Virus record (IMG/VR): IMGVR_UViG_3300021178_000004
Span: 1 to 50,975 of that record
Direction: 5' to 3' (one strand)
Origin: a virus
Length of the DNA: 50,975 bases
Positions within the stretch are counted from its first letter, which is position 1, and each line of letters starts with the position of its first letter. Of this stretch, positions 6,553 to 13,631 are shown piece after piece. Under the pieces are notes generated by a model, which was given only the letters and a program-made list of their open reading frames with translations, was not told the DNA's origin and made no database searches. The translations under genes and the position numbers were made by a program.

Positions 6553-6735
6553 ATGAGAATGAGAAAAATCGTGCTTGAAGTGCCCTCTACAATAGCAGAA
6601 GCTCGCCAAGAACTGCTTAACCGCTTAGCAAGCTTAGGCTGGAAAGAGGATTACTTTACAAAGCAGGAACTAGATCAAGCAGCAAAGGATTTGCTTGATA
6701 GCTACAACCAACATGAACCCCTAACCCAGGGGTAA
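6553..6735 (+). CDS. Hypothetical 60-aa protein
   Basis: Charged helical protein beginning MRMRKIVLEVPSTIAEARQE. ATG 6553 or ATG 6559 can serve as start; GAGG at 6547-6550 is better spaced for 6559. The longer frame from 6442 would run through the hairpins and is rejected. The stop lies three bases before the zinc-finger gene. Confidence 0.65.
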   Translation: MRMRKIVLEVPSTIAEARQELLNRLASLGWKEDYFTKQELDQAAKDLLDSYNQHEPLTQG

Positions 6736-6738
6736 AGA

Positions 6739-7605
6739 ATGGGCATACAACGGTTCAAGTGCCCCTACTGTGGAAGCTGGCGCAGTCTTCTATCCCTACG
6801 ATACCATCTGCGTCGAGTTCACGGTATCCACAACCCCAACATCTCTGGTGAAGGCAACTACACCAGGGTTATCACTTACCCCCAACCAAGGAACGGAACC
6901 ATGAGCACAGACATTGCTCCCGTCACGGAGGCAGAAATGGCCACCTGGACCCAGCGTCTTATGACCACGGTGGTAGGCTACTCGAAGCAATCCGCAGAGC
7001 TTGAAGAGATCAAGCAGCGGGTTAATTCCCTCTACGACCAAGTCTCTCAGCTTCGAGGCGAGAATGCTACGCTGAAAACTGAGCGTGATGATGCTCTTCA
7101 GCTTGCTGTGGAGAACGAAACCCGCCTCAACGATGCTCGGCGGCATCGGGATGACCTCGAACACCGCGTCATCTCCCTCAACGAGACTATCATCTCCCGC
7201 GACAGCAAGGTCCGAGAACTCGAAGGTCTCCTCACCTCCGCTCGGCTGGACTCCGAGGACTGGCAACGGAAGCACAGCTACTCTGAAGGAGTGATCAACG
7301 ATCTCCGAGGCCAGCTTACTGTCGTTCGCGAACGTCGAGACCACTACCGCGACCGTGCTGAGGCGGCCGAGGCGGAGTTAACCGATACCAAGGCCAAGCT
7401 CCAGAAGGTCGTCGAGCAGATGACGACTATGAGCGATATCTTGGGGATTGTGAAGCAGGCGCAGGAGGTAGGGCCTACACTTCAAGAAGTGGTCGATCTC
7501 ACTAAGCCCATTGAGCCGGCTCCTGAGCCCGTTAAGGCCCAAGAGCCCTCCAAGCCCTGGTGGGAAAAGGACAAGCCGGAGGCCATCAACGATCTTCCGT
7601 TCTAA
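6739..7605 (+). CDS. C2H2 zinc-finger plus long coiled-coil protein
   Basis: A 288-aa protein. Residues 8-29 contain FKCPYCGSWRSLLSLRYHLR followed by RVHGIH, a C-x2-C-x12-H-x4-H zinc finger. Residues about 85-240 are a long heptad-rich coiled coil, and the C-terminus is Pro/Glu-rich, ending PWWEKDKPEAINDLPF. It resembles a DNA-bound rod or scaffold; the function is unknown. A second good start, ATG 6901 with AAGGAACGG upstream, would give a 234-aa form without the zinc finger, so two products from one frame are possible. C2H2 fingers are rare in phage proteins outside the alphaproteobacterial sphere, where Ros/MucR-type fingers occur. Confidence 0.75.
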   Translation: MGIQRFKCPYCGSWRSLLSLRYHLRRVHGIHNPNISGEGNYTRVITYPQPRNGTMSTDIAPVTEAEMATWTQRLMTTVVGYSKQSAELEEIKQRVNSLYDQVSQLRGENATLKTERDDALQLAVENETRLNDARRHRDDLEHRVISLNETIISRDSKVRELEGLLTSARLDSEDWQRKHSYSEGVINDLRGQLTVVRERRDHYRDRAEAAEAELTDTKAKLQKVVEQMTTMSDILGIVKQAQEVGPTLQEVVDLTKPIEPAPEPVKAQEPSKPWWEKDKPEAINDLPF

Positions 7606-7612
7606 CCAGAAG

Positions 7613-7642
7613 GAGGGGCATAGGAAACAGCCTATGCCCCTC
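7613..7642 (+). terminator. 12-bp hairpin, terminator-like
   Basis: GAGGGGCATAGG (7613-7624) is perfectly complementary to CCTATGCCCCTC (7631-7642) around AAACAG. Only a pyrimidine-rich tail (TATCCCT) follows, so it could also be a protective or processing hairpin. It sits just before the start at 7650 and would affect the next ribosome site. Confidence 0.55.
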
Positions 7643-7649
7643 TATCCCT

Positions 7650-7961
7650 ATGAGCAACAAGTACATCCTAGAAGGCCGCGAAACTCGACCAGTCAGCTTA
7701 GAGGAATGGGCAAAGTGGTTTGAGACTGGCAATCGAAGGGTTGGCCAAGATACAGTCGGCGACAAGCTAGTGAGCACAGTATTCCTTGGACTAGACCATA
7801 GCTTCGGCGAGCCACGACCAATCCTCTTCGAGACTATGGTATTCCCTCACGGTAGCTGGTCTGAGGAATACTGTGCTAGGTACTCAACCTATAATGAAGC
7901 CGAAGCTGGCCACAAGGCCGTGGTCGAGGCTTTACAGAAAGGAGAACCCCTCCCATGCTAG
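7650..7961 (+). CDS. Hypothetical 103-aa protein
   Basis: ATG 7650 is preferred; the longer frame from 7560 overlaps the hairpin and the preceding gene. The product begins MSNKYILEGRETRPVSLEEW and ends with an amphipathic helix. SLEEWAKWFETGNRRV followed by VSTVFLGLDH is typical of a small conserved phage family of unknown function. The stop overlaps the next gene. Confidence 0.7.
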   Translation: MSNKYILEGRETRPVSLEEWAKWFETGNRRVGQDTVGDKLVSTVFLGLDHSFGEPRPILFETMVFPHGSWSEEYCARYSTYNEAEAGHKAVVEALQKGEPLPC

Positions 7962-8155
7962 CAATCCGCGAACGCATAGTCGGCAACCTCTCTCGCCTCG
8001 CCATCTCCACCGCGAAGCGAGAGATCACCACAGTCTGCAACAAGCTAAAGGAGTATCCCTTAGAACTCGTCGCTAAAGACGCCCCTGAGAAGATCGCCAT
8101 TGCCTATCTCACAGAGGCGATCGAGCAGGTAAAGCAACGGAGGCCGAGGCTATGA
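7955..8155 (+). CDS. Hypothetical 66-aa protein
   Basis: Starts at ATG 7955 with AAAGGAG upstream, overlapping the preceding stop by seven bases. It is basic and helical. It begins a run of seven small genes, each start overlapping the previous stop. No domain is recognised. Confidence 0.7.
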   Translation: MLAIRERIVGNLSRLAISTAKREITTVCNKLKEYPLELVAKDAPEKIAIAYLTEAIEQVKQRRPRL

Positions 8156-8361
8156 CCAAGCCAACGATAGCGAAGCTTCAGTCAGAGGTCAATGGCCTAA
8201 CCTCAACGGTGTCTCACTATAGAGAACAGAATAATAAACTAATCACTGAAAAGAGCGCCTTAACTAGCGAGGTTAACTCCTTAAAGGCACAGCTTCAGTG
8301 GGTCAGGCAGTTATGCCAATCGCTCAGCGAGGCAAATCTGCATCGGGAGAAGAACAGATGA
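8152..8361 (+). CDS. Short coiled-coil protein
   Basis: A 69-aa protein, ATGA-coupled to the previous gene. Nearly the whole sequence is a heptad pattern (IAKLQSEVNGLTSTVSHYRE onward), so a coiled-coil oligomer is expected. Partner and role are unknown. Confidence 0.7.
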   Translation: MTKPTIAKLQSEVNGLTSTVSHYREQNNKLITEKSALTSEVNSLKAQLQWVRQLCQSLSEANLHREKNR

Positions 8362-8561
8362 GCTACCGTGTGATGGTAATGTGTCGAACCAAATGGCACG
8401 GTTCAGACCAAGAGCTAGGCGACATAGGTGAGAGCTTTAAGACCAAAGAGGAAGCTGATGACGCAGCCGAGAATACAGAGATAACTCAAGAGGATTACGA
8501 GGCTGCGGCCGAAGCTCAAGGCTTAGAAGTCTGGCTCAAGGTAGTGGAGGATAAGTCATGA
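8358..8561 (+). CDS. Acidic 67-aa hypothetical protein
   Basis: Start at ATG 8358 chosen because it overlaps the previous stop (ATGA); the longer frame from 8298 is a shadow. Strongly acidic (EEADDAAENTEITQEDYEAA). Acidic small early phage proteins are often DNA mimics or inhibitors, but nothing here proves that. Confidence 0.7.
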   Translation: MSYRVMVMCRTKWHGSDQELGDIGESFKTKEEADDAAENTEITQEDYEAAAEAQGLEVWLKVVEDKS

Positions 8562-8638
8562 GCTACCGCAAAATCGGAGGACTTCACTACATCCACATCG
8601 GCCGCTTGGGGTTCTGTTGGTATTGGAGGCGGCCATGA
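8558..8638 (+). CDS. 26-aa conserved micro-protein (GGLHxxxIGRLGF type)
   Basis: ATG 8558 overlaps the previous stop and its own stop overlaps the next start (ATGA at both ends). The product MSYRKIGGLHYIHIGRLGFC followed by WYWRRP matches a tiny protein I recall in many alphaproteobacterial phages and prophages (GGLHFxRIGRLGxSFxxxRR). Function unknown. The family resemblance makes it a real gene despite its size. Confidence 0.65.
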   Translation: MSYRKIGGLHYIHIGRLGFCWYWRRP

Positions 8639-8829
8639 AAGTCTCCTTCAAGGTCAGCTTCGAGCTCCCAGAGAACGCTACTATAAATGATGCCTACCAC
8701 TATGTCGAGGACAGCGTTGCCTCTTGGCATGGTAGCCTACGGCCTGCTGAAAGCTATGGAGATAATGACCCTGGTGATCCTATGTTCAACTTAAACAGCG
8801 ATACAGTAACAGTGGAGAAGGTCATATGA
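8635..8829 (+). CDS. Hypothetical 64-aa protein
   Basis: ATGA-coupled at both ends. Begins MKVSFKVSFELPENATINDA, an alternating beta-strand pattern, then acidic loops. No domain is recognised. Confidence 0.68.
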   Translation: MKVSFKVSFELPENATINDAYHYVEDSVASWHGSLRPAESYGDNDPGDPMFNLNSDTVTVEKVI

Positions 8830-8960
8830 AACACCGCTACCGCTCCCGCCGCTTCCGCAAGCCCAAGATAACCTCCCGCGTCACTTGGTCAACTGACGAC
8901 GGCCGGCAATGGTGGTGCCATCCGACTAAGGGGTGGAGATCGATGAGGGTTAAGGCATGA
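8826..8960 (+). CDS. Arg-rich 44-aa protein
   Basis: ATGA-coupled at both ends. The N-terminus is very basic (MKHRYRSRRFRKPKITSR), followed by a Trp-rich segment DGRQWWCHPTKGWRSM. It could bind nucleic acid; no family is recognised. Confidence 0.6.
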   Translation: MKHRYRSRRFRKPKITSRVTWSTDDGRQWWCHPTKGWRSMRVKA

Positions 8961-9130
8961 TAGGCCAGCATCTAGTCATAGCCATAGCCGATGGAGATGG
9001 TAGCATCGACTATGGCAAGCGAATTTGGTCTGAGCGATTCTTAGGGTCAGAGACAGCCCATAGGGTAGCTATATGGCTACAAGAAAAGGGCATCACTGTA
9101 CTGGTCGAGCAAGACGTACCATCGCACTAA
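8957..9130 (+). CDS. Hypothetical 57-aa protein
   Basis: Last gene of the overlapping series. ATG 8957 overlaps the previous stop and the TAA at 9128-9130 lies just before a strong terminator. Begins MIGQHLVIAIADGDGSIDYG. Mixed alpha/beta pattern; function unknown. Confidence 0.65.
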   Translation: MIGQHLVIAIADGDGSIDYGKRIWSERFLGSETAHRVAIWLQEKGITVLVEQDVPSH

Positions 9131-9133
9131 TCC

Positions 9134-9164
9134 AAAGGGCCACGGTATCTCGCCGTGGCCCTTT
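9134..9164 (+). terminator. Strong hairpin terminator
   Basis: AAAGGGCCACGG (9134-9145) is perfectly complementary to CCGTGGCCCTTT (9153-9164), with a 7-base loop and a short T-containing tail. It closes the small-gene unit, 31 bases before the next promoter. Confidence 0.8.
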
Positions 9165-9195
9165 CAGTTTCAGGGCGGGCTAGAGGAGTTTAGGG

Positions 9196-9224
9196 TTGAT
9201 TTTGCAACCTAACCGTGTTATACT
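9196..9224 (+). promoter_or_regulatory. Second early promoter of the TTGATT-17-TATACT type
   Basis: TTGATT (9196-9201), 17 bases, TATACT (9219-9224), then a leader with TACAATGGAG at 9231-9240. The -35, spacing and leader match the promoter at 4882, so both are probably used together. Confidence 0.78.
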
Positions 9225-9248
9225 GGCTATTACAATGGAGCAGAGGAC

Positions 9249-9344
9249 ATGAGCGGCAGAAAACTTCACAAGCACATCGATATCCAGCTTGCTTCGCCAA
9301 GTCCTAGCTGGCATCAAACCAGAGCGCAGGCCAACCAAGTCTAA
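9249..9344 (+). CDS. 31-aa ORF directly behind the promoter
   Basis: The first ATG with a good ribosome site (GGAGCAGAGGAC) after the 9196 promoter. The product MSGRKLHKHIDIQLASPSPS and 11 further residues ends at TAA 9344. It overlaps the frame at 9289..9453. It may be a leader peptide that couples translation, or the displaced N-terminus of that protein. Confidence 0.35.
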   Translation: MSGRKLHKHIDIQLASPSPSWHQTRAQANQV

Positions 9345-9453
9345 GCTAACACCACCTCGTCCAGCCGCAACCTATCGAGGGGCTAGGCGAAACTTCCTTC
9401 GTAACCGCCGCAAGTTGGCCCTTGCAGCAAGGCGAGCGGAGCGCTGCGCATGA
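9289..9453 (+). CDS. Very basic small protein (TTG start)
   Basis: An open frame of about 54 aa, rich in Arg and Lys (GARRNFLRNRRKLALAARRA). Its stop overlaps the next ATG (ATGA), as with its neighbours, which supports it as real. The only in-frame start is TTG 9289, without a ribosome site; the well-placed ATG at 9249 is in another frame. A frameshift between 9252 and 9289, or coupling to the 31-aa ORF, would explain this. Confidence 0.45.
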   Translation: MLRQVLAGIKPERRPTKSKLTPPRPAATYRGARRNFLRNRRKLALAARRAERCA

Positions 9454-9764
9454 TTCCCCCTCACTCCATCACCCTCTGGTACTCCGACAACCAAATCCGC
9501 ATGCACGTCCCTCCCTCTCAGGGTACCCTCGGCCATTCCCTAACCTTCACCGACGACCTCGTCGGCTGGGCCAGGATCAAAACCATCCTCCGTGAGCGAG
9601 CCAAGGCCAATGACCTTCGGCTTGCGGTGAGGGGAACCCCGACGCAATCGCAACTGGCGGAGTATGACGAGAAGGCCGTAAAGCGGCCTAAGCCCAAGTT
9701 CAAGGTCGCCCCTGGCGTAGCACAAGCCGCAAAAGAGGTCATGAGAAGAATGGGAATGATATGA
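9450..9764 (+). CDS. Hypothetical 104-aa protein
   Basis: ATGA-coupled at both ends. Begins MIPPHSITLWYSDNQIRMHV; the C-terminal half is basic (KAVKRPKPKFKVAPG). Beta-rich N-terminus and helical C-terminus; no domain is recognised. Confidence 0.7.
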   Translation: MIPPHSITLWYSDNQIRMHVPPSQGTLGHSLTFTDDLVGWARIKTILRERAKANDLRLAVRGTPTQSQLAEYDEKAVKRPKPKFKVAPGVAQAAKEVMRRMGMI

Positions 9765-9886
9765 TAATCTTCAAAGACTGGCTCGCCACTTTGCGCTCAG
9801 TGCGAACTATCGACGCCCTCGCCATGATATGGGCTGGATGGTGCCTCGATCCAAAGTGTCCTCATTACCCTCATGGTGTAAGATGA
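9761..9886 (+). CDS. 41-aa hypothetical protein
   Basis: Start and stop overlap the neighbours (ATGA at each). Product MIIFKDWLATLRSVRTIDAL and 21 more residues, with two Cys near the end (WCLDPKCPHYPHG). Too short to classify. The coupling pattern is the main support. Confidence 0.55.
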   Translation: MIIFKDWLATLRSVRTIDALAMIWAGWCLDPKCPHYPHGVR

Positions 9887-10179
9887 CCCCCGCCGACACC
9901 AACTTCCTCACTGCTGCGACCATCAACCTCTACCTCGAATCCCTCCGCCGCGACGGCCGGCTTCTCCTTGCTCCGCAGGATATCCCCATCCTCTATGACA
10001 TGATTTCAGTCATTACCAATCCCTTCAAGGTCACGCCAATCCCCGATACCGCCCGCTCTCGCGAGCTAACCGAGGAAGAGCGGGAGCAGGTGCTAGCAAC
10101 CTTTGGTCAGGAACAGGCTAATATACTTGATGGTGGTGGTATTGATACGCCTAGTATTTATCAATGGAAGGTGACATGA
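9883..10179 (+). CDS. Hypothetical 98-aa protein
   Basis: ATG 9883 overlaps the previous stop; the longer frame from 9829 is rejected. Helical, acidic C-terminal part (SRELTEEEREQVLATFGQEQ). No domain is recognised. Confidence 0.7.
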   Translation: MTPADTNFLTAATINLYLESLRRDGRLLLAPQDIPILYDMISVITNPFKVTPIPDTARSRELTEEEREQVLATFGQEQANILDGGGIDTPSIYQWKVT

Positions 10180-10484
10180 CCTTCCCCGAAGCCACAACCT
10201 TCGCCAACGAATCCGGCTGGGTCATCTACTCCCTCAACCAAGCAACCTGCGACCAGGACCCTCCTTGGCGCTGTTGCCTCCGTGCAGCCGAAGGCGGGTA
10301 CAGGCGGCAGATTAGCCATGGCAAAGGCGAGAGCCCAGAAGAGGCTATCTTCGATGCGCTCAGCGCTGCGCCGGAGTTAGAGGCTGAAGTTAGCGTCACT
10401 ATCGAGCCGACATTCAGGTCAGTCCCCAACCTTCTAGCTTTGATCGGCACCAAGCCCCTACAACCAACAAGGACAAGGACATGA
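10176..10484 (+). CDS. Hypothetical 102-aa protein
   Basis: ATG 10176 overlaps the previous stop. N-terminal part FANESGWVIYSLNQ, then a PPWRCCLRAAEGGYRR segment and an ESPEEAIFDAL helix. Looks like a small alpha/beta protein (an SPEEAI helix after a short beta sheet is common in phage single-domain proteins). Function unknown. Confidence 0.7.
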   Translation: MTFPEATTFANESGWVIYSLNQATCDQDPPWRCCLRAAEGGYRRQISHGKGESPEEAIFDALSAAPELEAEVSVTIEPTFRSVPNLLALIGTKPLQPTRTRT

Positions 10485-10777
10485 ACCGTCGGGGATTCCT
10501 TGCAGGACTCTTAGCAATAACAGCAACGGCTATCGCCAAGCCGGTTCTAATCATCGCTAAGAAGGTTCCAGCTATCAAAAAGCTAATGGGCCTTGACGAG
10601 CTAATCGCTTGGGCAACCAGAACCGCCAAGGCTGAGATAGTTGAGCTAGGCTTCGATCAAGCTGTTAAGGACGAGCCTACAAGCGAACGCAAGGCTGCCT
10701 CAGATGCTCTCGGCAACTTCCTTATCGCTGATATGAAGGCCAATCCAGAGAAGTATAGATCGACGGAGCCTCTATGA
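10481..10777 (+). CDS. Small protein with Tat-like twin-arginine N-terminus
   Basis: A 98-aa protein, ATGA-coupled upstream. The N-terminus MNRRGFLAGLLAITATAIA has the Tat consensus form RRxFL plus a hydrophobic core, but the segment after it stays hydrophobic (KPVLIIAKKVPAIKK) and has no clear cleavage site, so it may be a membrane anchor. The rest is helical. Export of a folded phage protein to the periplasm is the obvious reading; the role is unknown. Confidence 0.68.
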   Translation: MNRRGFLAGLLAITATAIAKPVLIIAKKVPAIKKLMGLDELIAWATRTAKAEIVELGFDQAVKDEPTSERKAASDALGNFLIADMKANPEKYRSTEPL

Positions 10778-10817
10778 GACACTTCCTACCCCACCTATAA
10801 CTTGCGCAGGCGGCGAA

Positions 10818-11036
10818 ATGCTTGAATCAACTGCTGGTGGCCCACCAACCTCCGGCGAATCCTTCGCCAAGATGCTCCACCACATCCGTGAAGCCCAAGA
10901 GCAAGCCGCTGTCCTCGCCCACCTCGCCAACGCGAATGACGATCGAATGATGGCCTTGGGCTGGCTGGCGGTTACAGAGCAGTTGAAGAAGATGCAACAT
11001 GTACTAACGCAGATGGCGATGAGGAAGATGCAATGA
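10818..11036 (+). CDS. Helical 72-aa hypothetical protein
   Basis: Begins MLESTAGGPPTSGESFAKML, followed by one long Ala/Met/Gln-rich helix ending in RKMQ. The stop overlaps the next start (ATGA). The ribosome site is modest. No domain is recognised. Confidence 0.6.
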   Translation: MLESTAGGPPTSGESFAKMLHHIREAQEQAAVLAHLANANDDRMMALGWLAVTEQLKKMQHVLTQMAMRKMQ

Positions 11037-11209
11037 CTGATGCCGAATGCCTTAGAGCGCTTAATGAGCATCTAGAAGTAGCTAGTGTACTAAAGGTAGA
11101 CCTAGAACAGCGCGGATGGACTGTAGAACTTCATAGGACTTGCGTTGCAGGATGGCCTTTTGTTTCATGGCCTCTTAAGGCTAAAGCAGCTAGGGTGGAG
11201 AAGCTGTAA
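11033..11209 (+). CDS. 58-aa hypothetical protein
   Basis: Lies between two overlaps: ATG 11033 with the previous stop, and TAA 11207-11209 with the helicase ATG (TAATG). Product begins MTDAECLRALNEHLEVASVL. Position and coupling support it; no domain is recognised. Confidence 0.62.
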   Translation: MTDAECLRALNEHLEVASVLKVDLEQRGWTVELHRTCVAGWPFVSWPLKAKAARVEKL

Positions 11210-12648
11210 TGGAAGCCCGCACCATCACCCCTACCGGCGAACAAATCGCCATCACCGACCTTATCCGCTCCGACACCTGCAACGTCATCGTTAATGCCCT
11301 TGCGGGGACAGGGAAGACGACAACCTTGGAGATGATTCAAGATGCAAGTCCTACCCGTCCTGTCTTGCTTATTTGCTTTAACAAGCGTGTTGCTGACGAT
11401 GCTACCAAGAGGTTCCCGTCTACTACGACTGTACGTACCTTTAATTCTCTTGGCCATCGCATTTGGGCTAAGTCTGTTAGTAAACTAACCTTAGACCCAC
11501 AAAAGACTGCCACCATCTTCAAAGCCATCCGCGACGAACTCCCCAAGCCCTACCGCTCAGAAGCCTCCGAACTCTATTGGGATGTAATCTCCGCCGTCGC
11601 CAAGGCCAAAGCCCTCGGCTATGTCCCCGAATCCAAGTTCCCCCAAGCCCGCCGCCTCATAACCGCGGAGGAACTCTATGCCTCGCTCGACGAAAAGCCC
11701 TCGTCCCTCCTCGCCGAACTCATCGACGCTGTCCTCATCACATCAATTAAAGCAGCTTATGCGGGGTCGATTGATTATAACGATCAGATATTTATGCCCG
11801 CATTGTTCGGAGGTACATTTTCACGATTTCCCCTTGTCCTTGTCGATGAAGCGCAGGACCTCAATCCAACGAACCATGCGATGCTCGACAAGCTCTGCAA
11901 GAGCAGCCGGATTTGTGCTGTCGGCGACCCATGGCAAAGCATCTATGGGTTCCGAGGAGCCGTCCAGAATGGTATGTCTCAGCTTGCAGCCACTTGGCAC
12001 ATGCACGAGAAAACTATCAGTATCAGCTTTCGTTGCCCCCAAGCGATCGTCGAGAACGTCCGCTGGCGGGTCCCGCATTTTCGCTGGGTGAAGGAGGGAG
12101 GGCATGTTGAGCAACTCTCTGGGTTGGAGCCTAACAATATTCCTGACGGTGCAACCATTCTTTGTCGAAACAATGCACCACTATTCCGATGCGCCTTTCA
12201 TCTTCTTGCTGAACGGCGTAGCGTTGCTGTATCTGGGTCTGAGATCGGACCCAAGCTCATAGGTATCCTCCGCAAGATCGGCTCCGACGCCGATACCCAA
12301 GCCGACCTCCTCACAAAGATCGAAGGCTGGCGAGATGAAAAGCTCCAGAAGTCCCAAGCGCCTGCTACTATTAACGATATGGCTGATTGCCTACGCATTT
12401 TTGCTAGCTTTGGTGCTACCATGGCCCAAGCTGTGGCCTACGCTGAGCACCTCTTCGCACAGCGCGGAGCGATTAAGATGATGACGGGGCATAAGGCGAA
12501 GGGGGGAGAGTGGGATCAGGTCTATCACCTTGATCCATGGCTGATTGGCGACGATGAGCAAGAGCTAAACCTTCGCTATGTCATTTCCACCCGGGCGAAG
12601 GAGGCGCTGTATGAGATCGACAGCCAAAATATAAGGTGGTTAGCATGA
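11209..12648 (+). CDS. UvrD/Rep-type superfamily 1 DNA helicase
   Basis: A 479-aa ATP-dependent helicase. SF1A motifs in order: Walker A NALAGTGKTTT (residues about 29-38), motif II VLVDEAQDL, motif III GDPWQSIYGFRGA, motif IV SFRCP, motif V MTGHKAKGGEWDQVYHL, motif VI NLRYVISTRAKEALY. It is shorter than bacterial UvrD (about 720 aa), mainly by reduced 1B/2B domains, as usual in phages. It would unwind DNA during replication or recombination, together with the exonuclease and Sak4-like ATPase downstream. It starts at ATG 11209, coupled to the preceding gene. Confidence 0.92.
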   Translation: MEARTITPTGEQIAITDLIRSDTCNVIVNALAGTGKTTTLEMIQDASPTRPVLLICFNKRVADDATKRFPSTTTVRTFNSLGHRIWAKSVSKLTLDPQKTATIFKAIRDELPKPYRSEASELYWDVISAVAKAKALGYVPESKFPQARRLITAEELYASLDEKPSSLLAELIDAVLITSIKAAYAGSIDYNDQIFMPALFGGTFSRFPLVLVDEAQDLNPTNHAMLDKLCKSSRICAVGDPWQSIYGFRGAVQNGMSQLAATWHMHEKTISISFRCPQAIVENVRWRVPHFRWVKEGGHVEQLSGLEPNNIPDGATILCRNNAPLFRCAFHLLAERRSVAVSGSEIGPKLIGILRKIGSDADTQADLLTKIEGWRDEKLQKSQAPATINDMADCLRIFASFGATMAQAVAYAEHLFAQRGAIKMMTGHKAKGGEWDQVYHLDPWLIGDDEQELNLRYVISTRAKEALYEIDSQNIRWLA

Positions 12649-12893
12649 TTGAAGTTGAAATAACAACGAAAACAATGGTGGCTCTTGACCTAGACTTAGT
12701 TGCGGCTTGGTTCTGTGAATTAAATGACGAGCAGCAAGCCGACTTCTTCATTAAAGTATCCCAAAAGGCTGATACCTGGAAGCATCACCAAAATAGCCAA
12801 TGGTACTTGGTTGGTAGACATCTAAGAGATTGTGGCTGCTCAAATAGGATAGCAAGAGAGATGGTTCAATCAATTAGCGAGGGAACTAAATGA
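12645..12893 (+). CDS. Hypothetical 82-aa protein
   Basis: ATGA-coupled to the helicase and to the next gene. Contains LDLVAAWFCELNDEQQADFF and a C-terminal helix with CGCSNRIAREM. This WFxxLNDExQADFF pattern recurs in small phage proteins of unknown function. Confidence 0.68.
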   Translation: MIEVEITTKTMVALDLDLVAAWFCELNDEQQADFFIKVSQKADTWKHHQNSQWYLVGRHLRDCGCSNRIAREMVQSISEGTK

Positions 12894-13279
12894 CCACCTC
12901 CACCTCCAAACTCGCCTTCAACGACTGCGAAGATGTCTTTATCCGCGCCCTAGAGCAAGAAGTCGGCGTTCGAGTCATGTTCACCACCTACGGCAAGGCT
13001 AAGCACTTCATAGGTCGTATGCATCGCTTTCGCGAGCTAGACCGCAAGGACAACGCCGAGAACTTCGAGAAAGGCCATCCCCTCCACGGTAAATCCAACT
13101 ACGACCAAGTCGTCTGCCGCGAGCCTTGGAAGGAGACCTTCGCCGACGGCGAGGGCTGGTGGGTCGATATCGAGAAGATGACGATCGACAACCTTATCAT
13201 CGAGCCGATAGCTCCCCGAGAGCTTCCGGTCTACGTGGAGCAGAAGCGGTTGGAGAAACCAAAGGAGGCGGCGGAATGA
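12890..13279 (+). CDS. Hypothetical 129-aa protein
   Basis: ATGA-coupled at both ends. Contains YGKAKHFIGRMHRFRELDRK, basic then acidic segments, and a C-terminal charged tail (KRLEKPKEAAE). Soluble alpha/beta prediction. No domain is recognised. Confidence 0.7.
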   Translation: MTTSTSKLAFNDCEDVFIRALEQEVGVRVMFTTYGKAKHFIGRMHRFRELDRKDNAENFEKGHPLHGKSNYDQVVCREPWKETFADGEGWWVDIEKMTIDNLIIEPIAPRELPVYVEQKRLEKPKEAAE

Positions 13280-13428
13280 CTAGGGATGAGTTCATAGAAC
13301 TATATTGGCCAGAAATAAATGCTGGTGGAGTAGTTACTCAAGACCAAATTCAGAAGATGAATAAGTTACTTCAAGAGCGCGGCTTTGATCCTTTAAGCTT
13401 ATCTCCTGGGCAAGAGTATGAAGAATGA
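13276..13428 (+). CDS. 50-aa hypothetical protein
   Basis: ATG 13276 overlaps the previous stop and the TGA overlaps the ATG at 13425. Product MTRDEFIELYWPEINAGGVV and 30 more residues; helical with an acidic tail. Confidence 0.6.
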   Translation: MTRDEFIELYWPEINAGGVVTQDQIQKMNKLLQERGFDPLSLSPGQEYEE

Positions 13429-13631
13429 GCGCCACCATCCACCCCCTCACCGCCATCCTCGACCGCCTAAAGGAAGCCCATGCCCTACGCCAAAGCCGAC
13501 GTAGTCCGAGCGATCGAGTTCTGGAAACTGGCGATCGTCAGCGAACACGGAATAGCGATAGCCATCGACCGCGACCGAAGGTGGTTCAGAAACATCCTCG
13601 ACGAGGCAAGAAGGCTTCACCTACAAACTGA
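13425..13631 (+). CDS. Doubtful ORF overlapping the next gene
   Basis: A 68-aa frame with an ATGA-coupled start. The first 20 residues (MSATIHPLTAILDRLKEAHA) look natural, but from about 13480 the frame is a shadow of the gene at 13480..13725. It may serve only to bring ribosomes to that gene. Confidence 0.3.
   Translation: MSATIHPLTAILDRLKEAHALRQSRRSPSDRVLETGDRQRTRNSDSHRPRPKVVQKHPRRGKKASPTN

Noticed and set aside
10774-10800. 8-aa frame MRHFLPHL coupled to the previous stop
   Set aside because: Too short to support; likely just the ATGA at the end of the previous gene.
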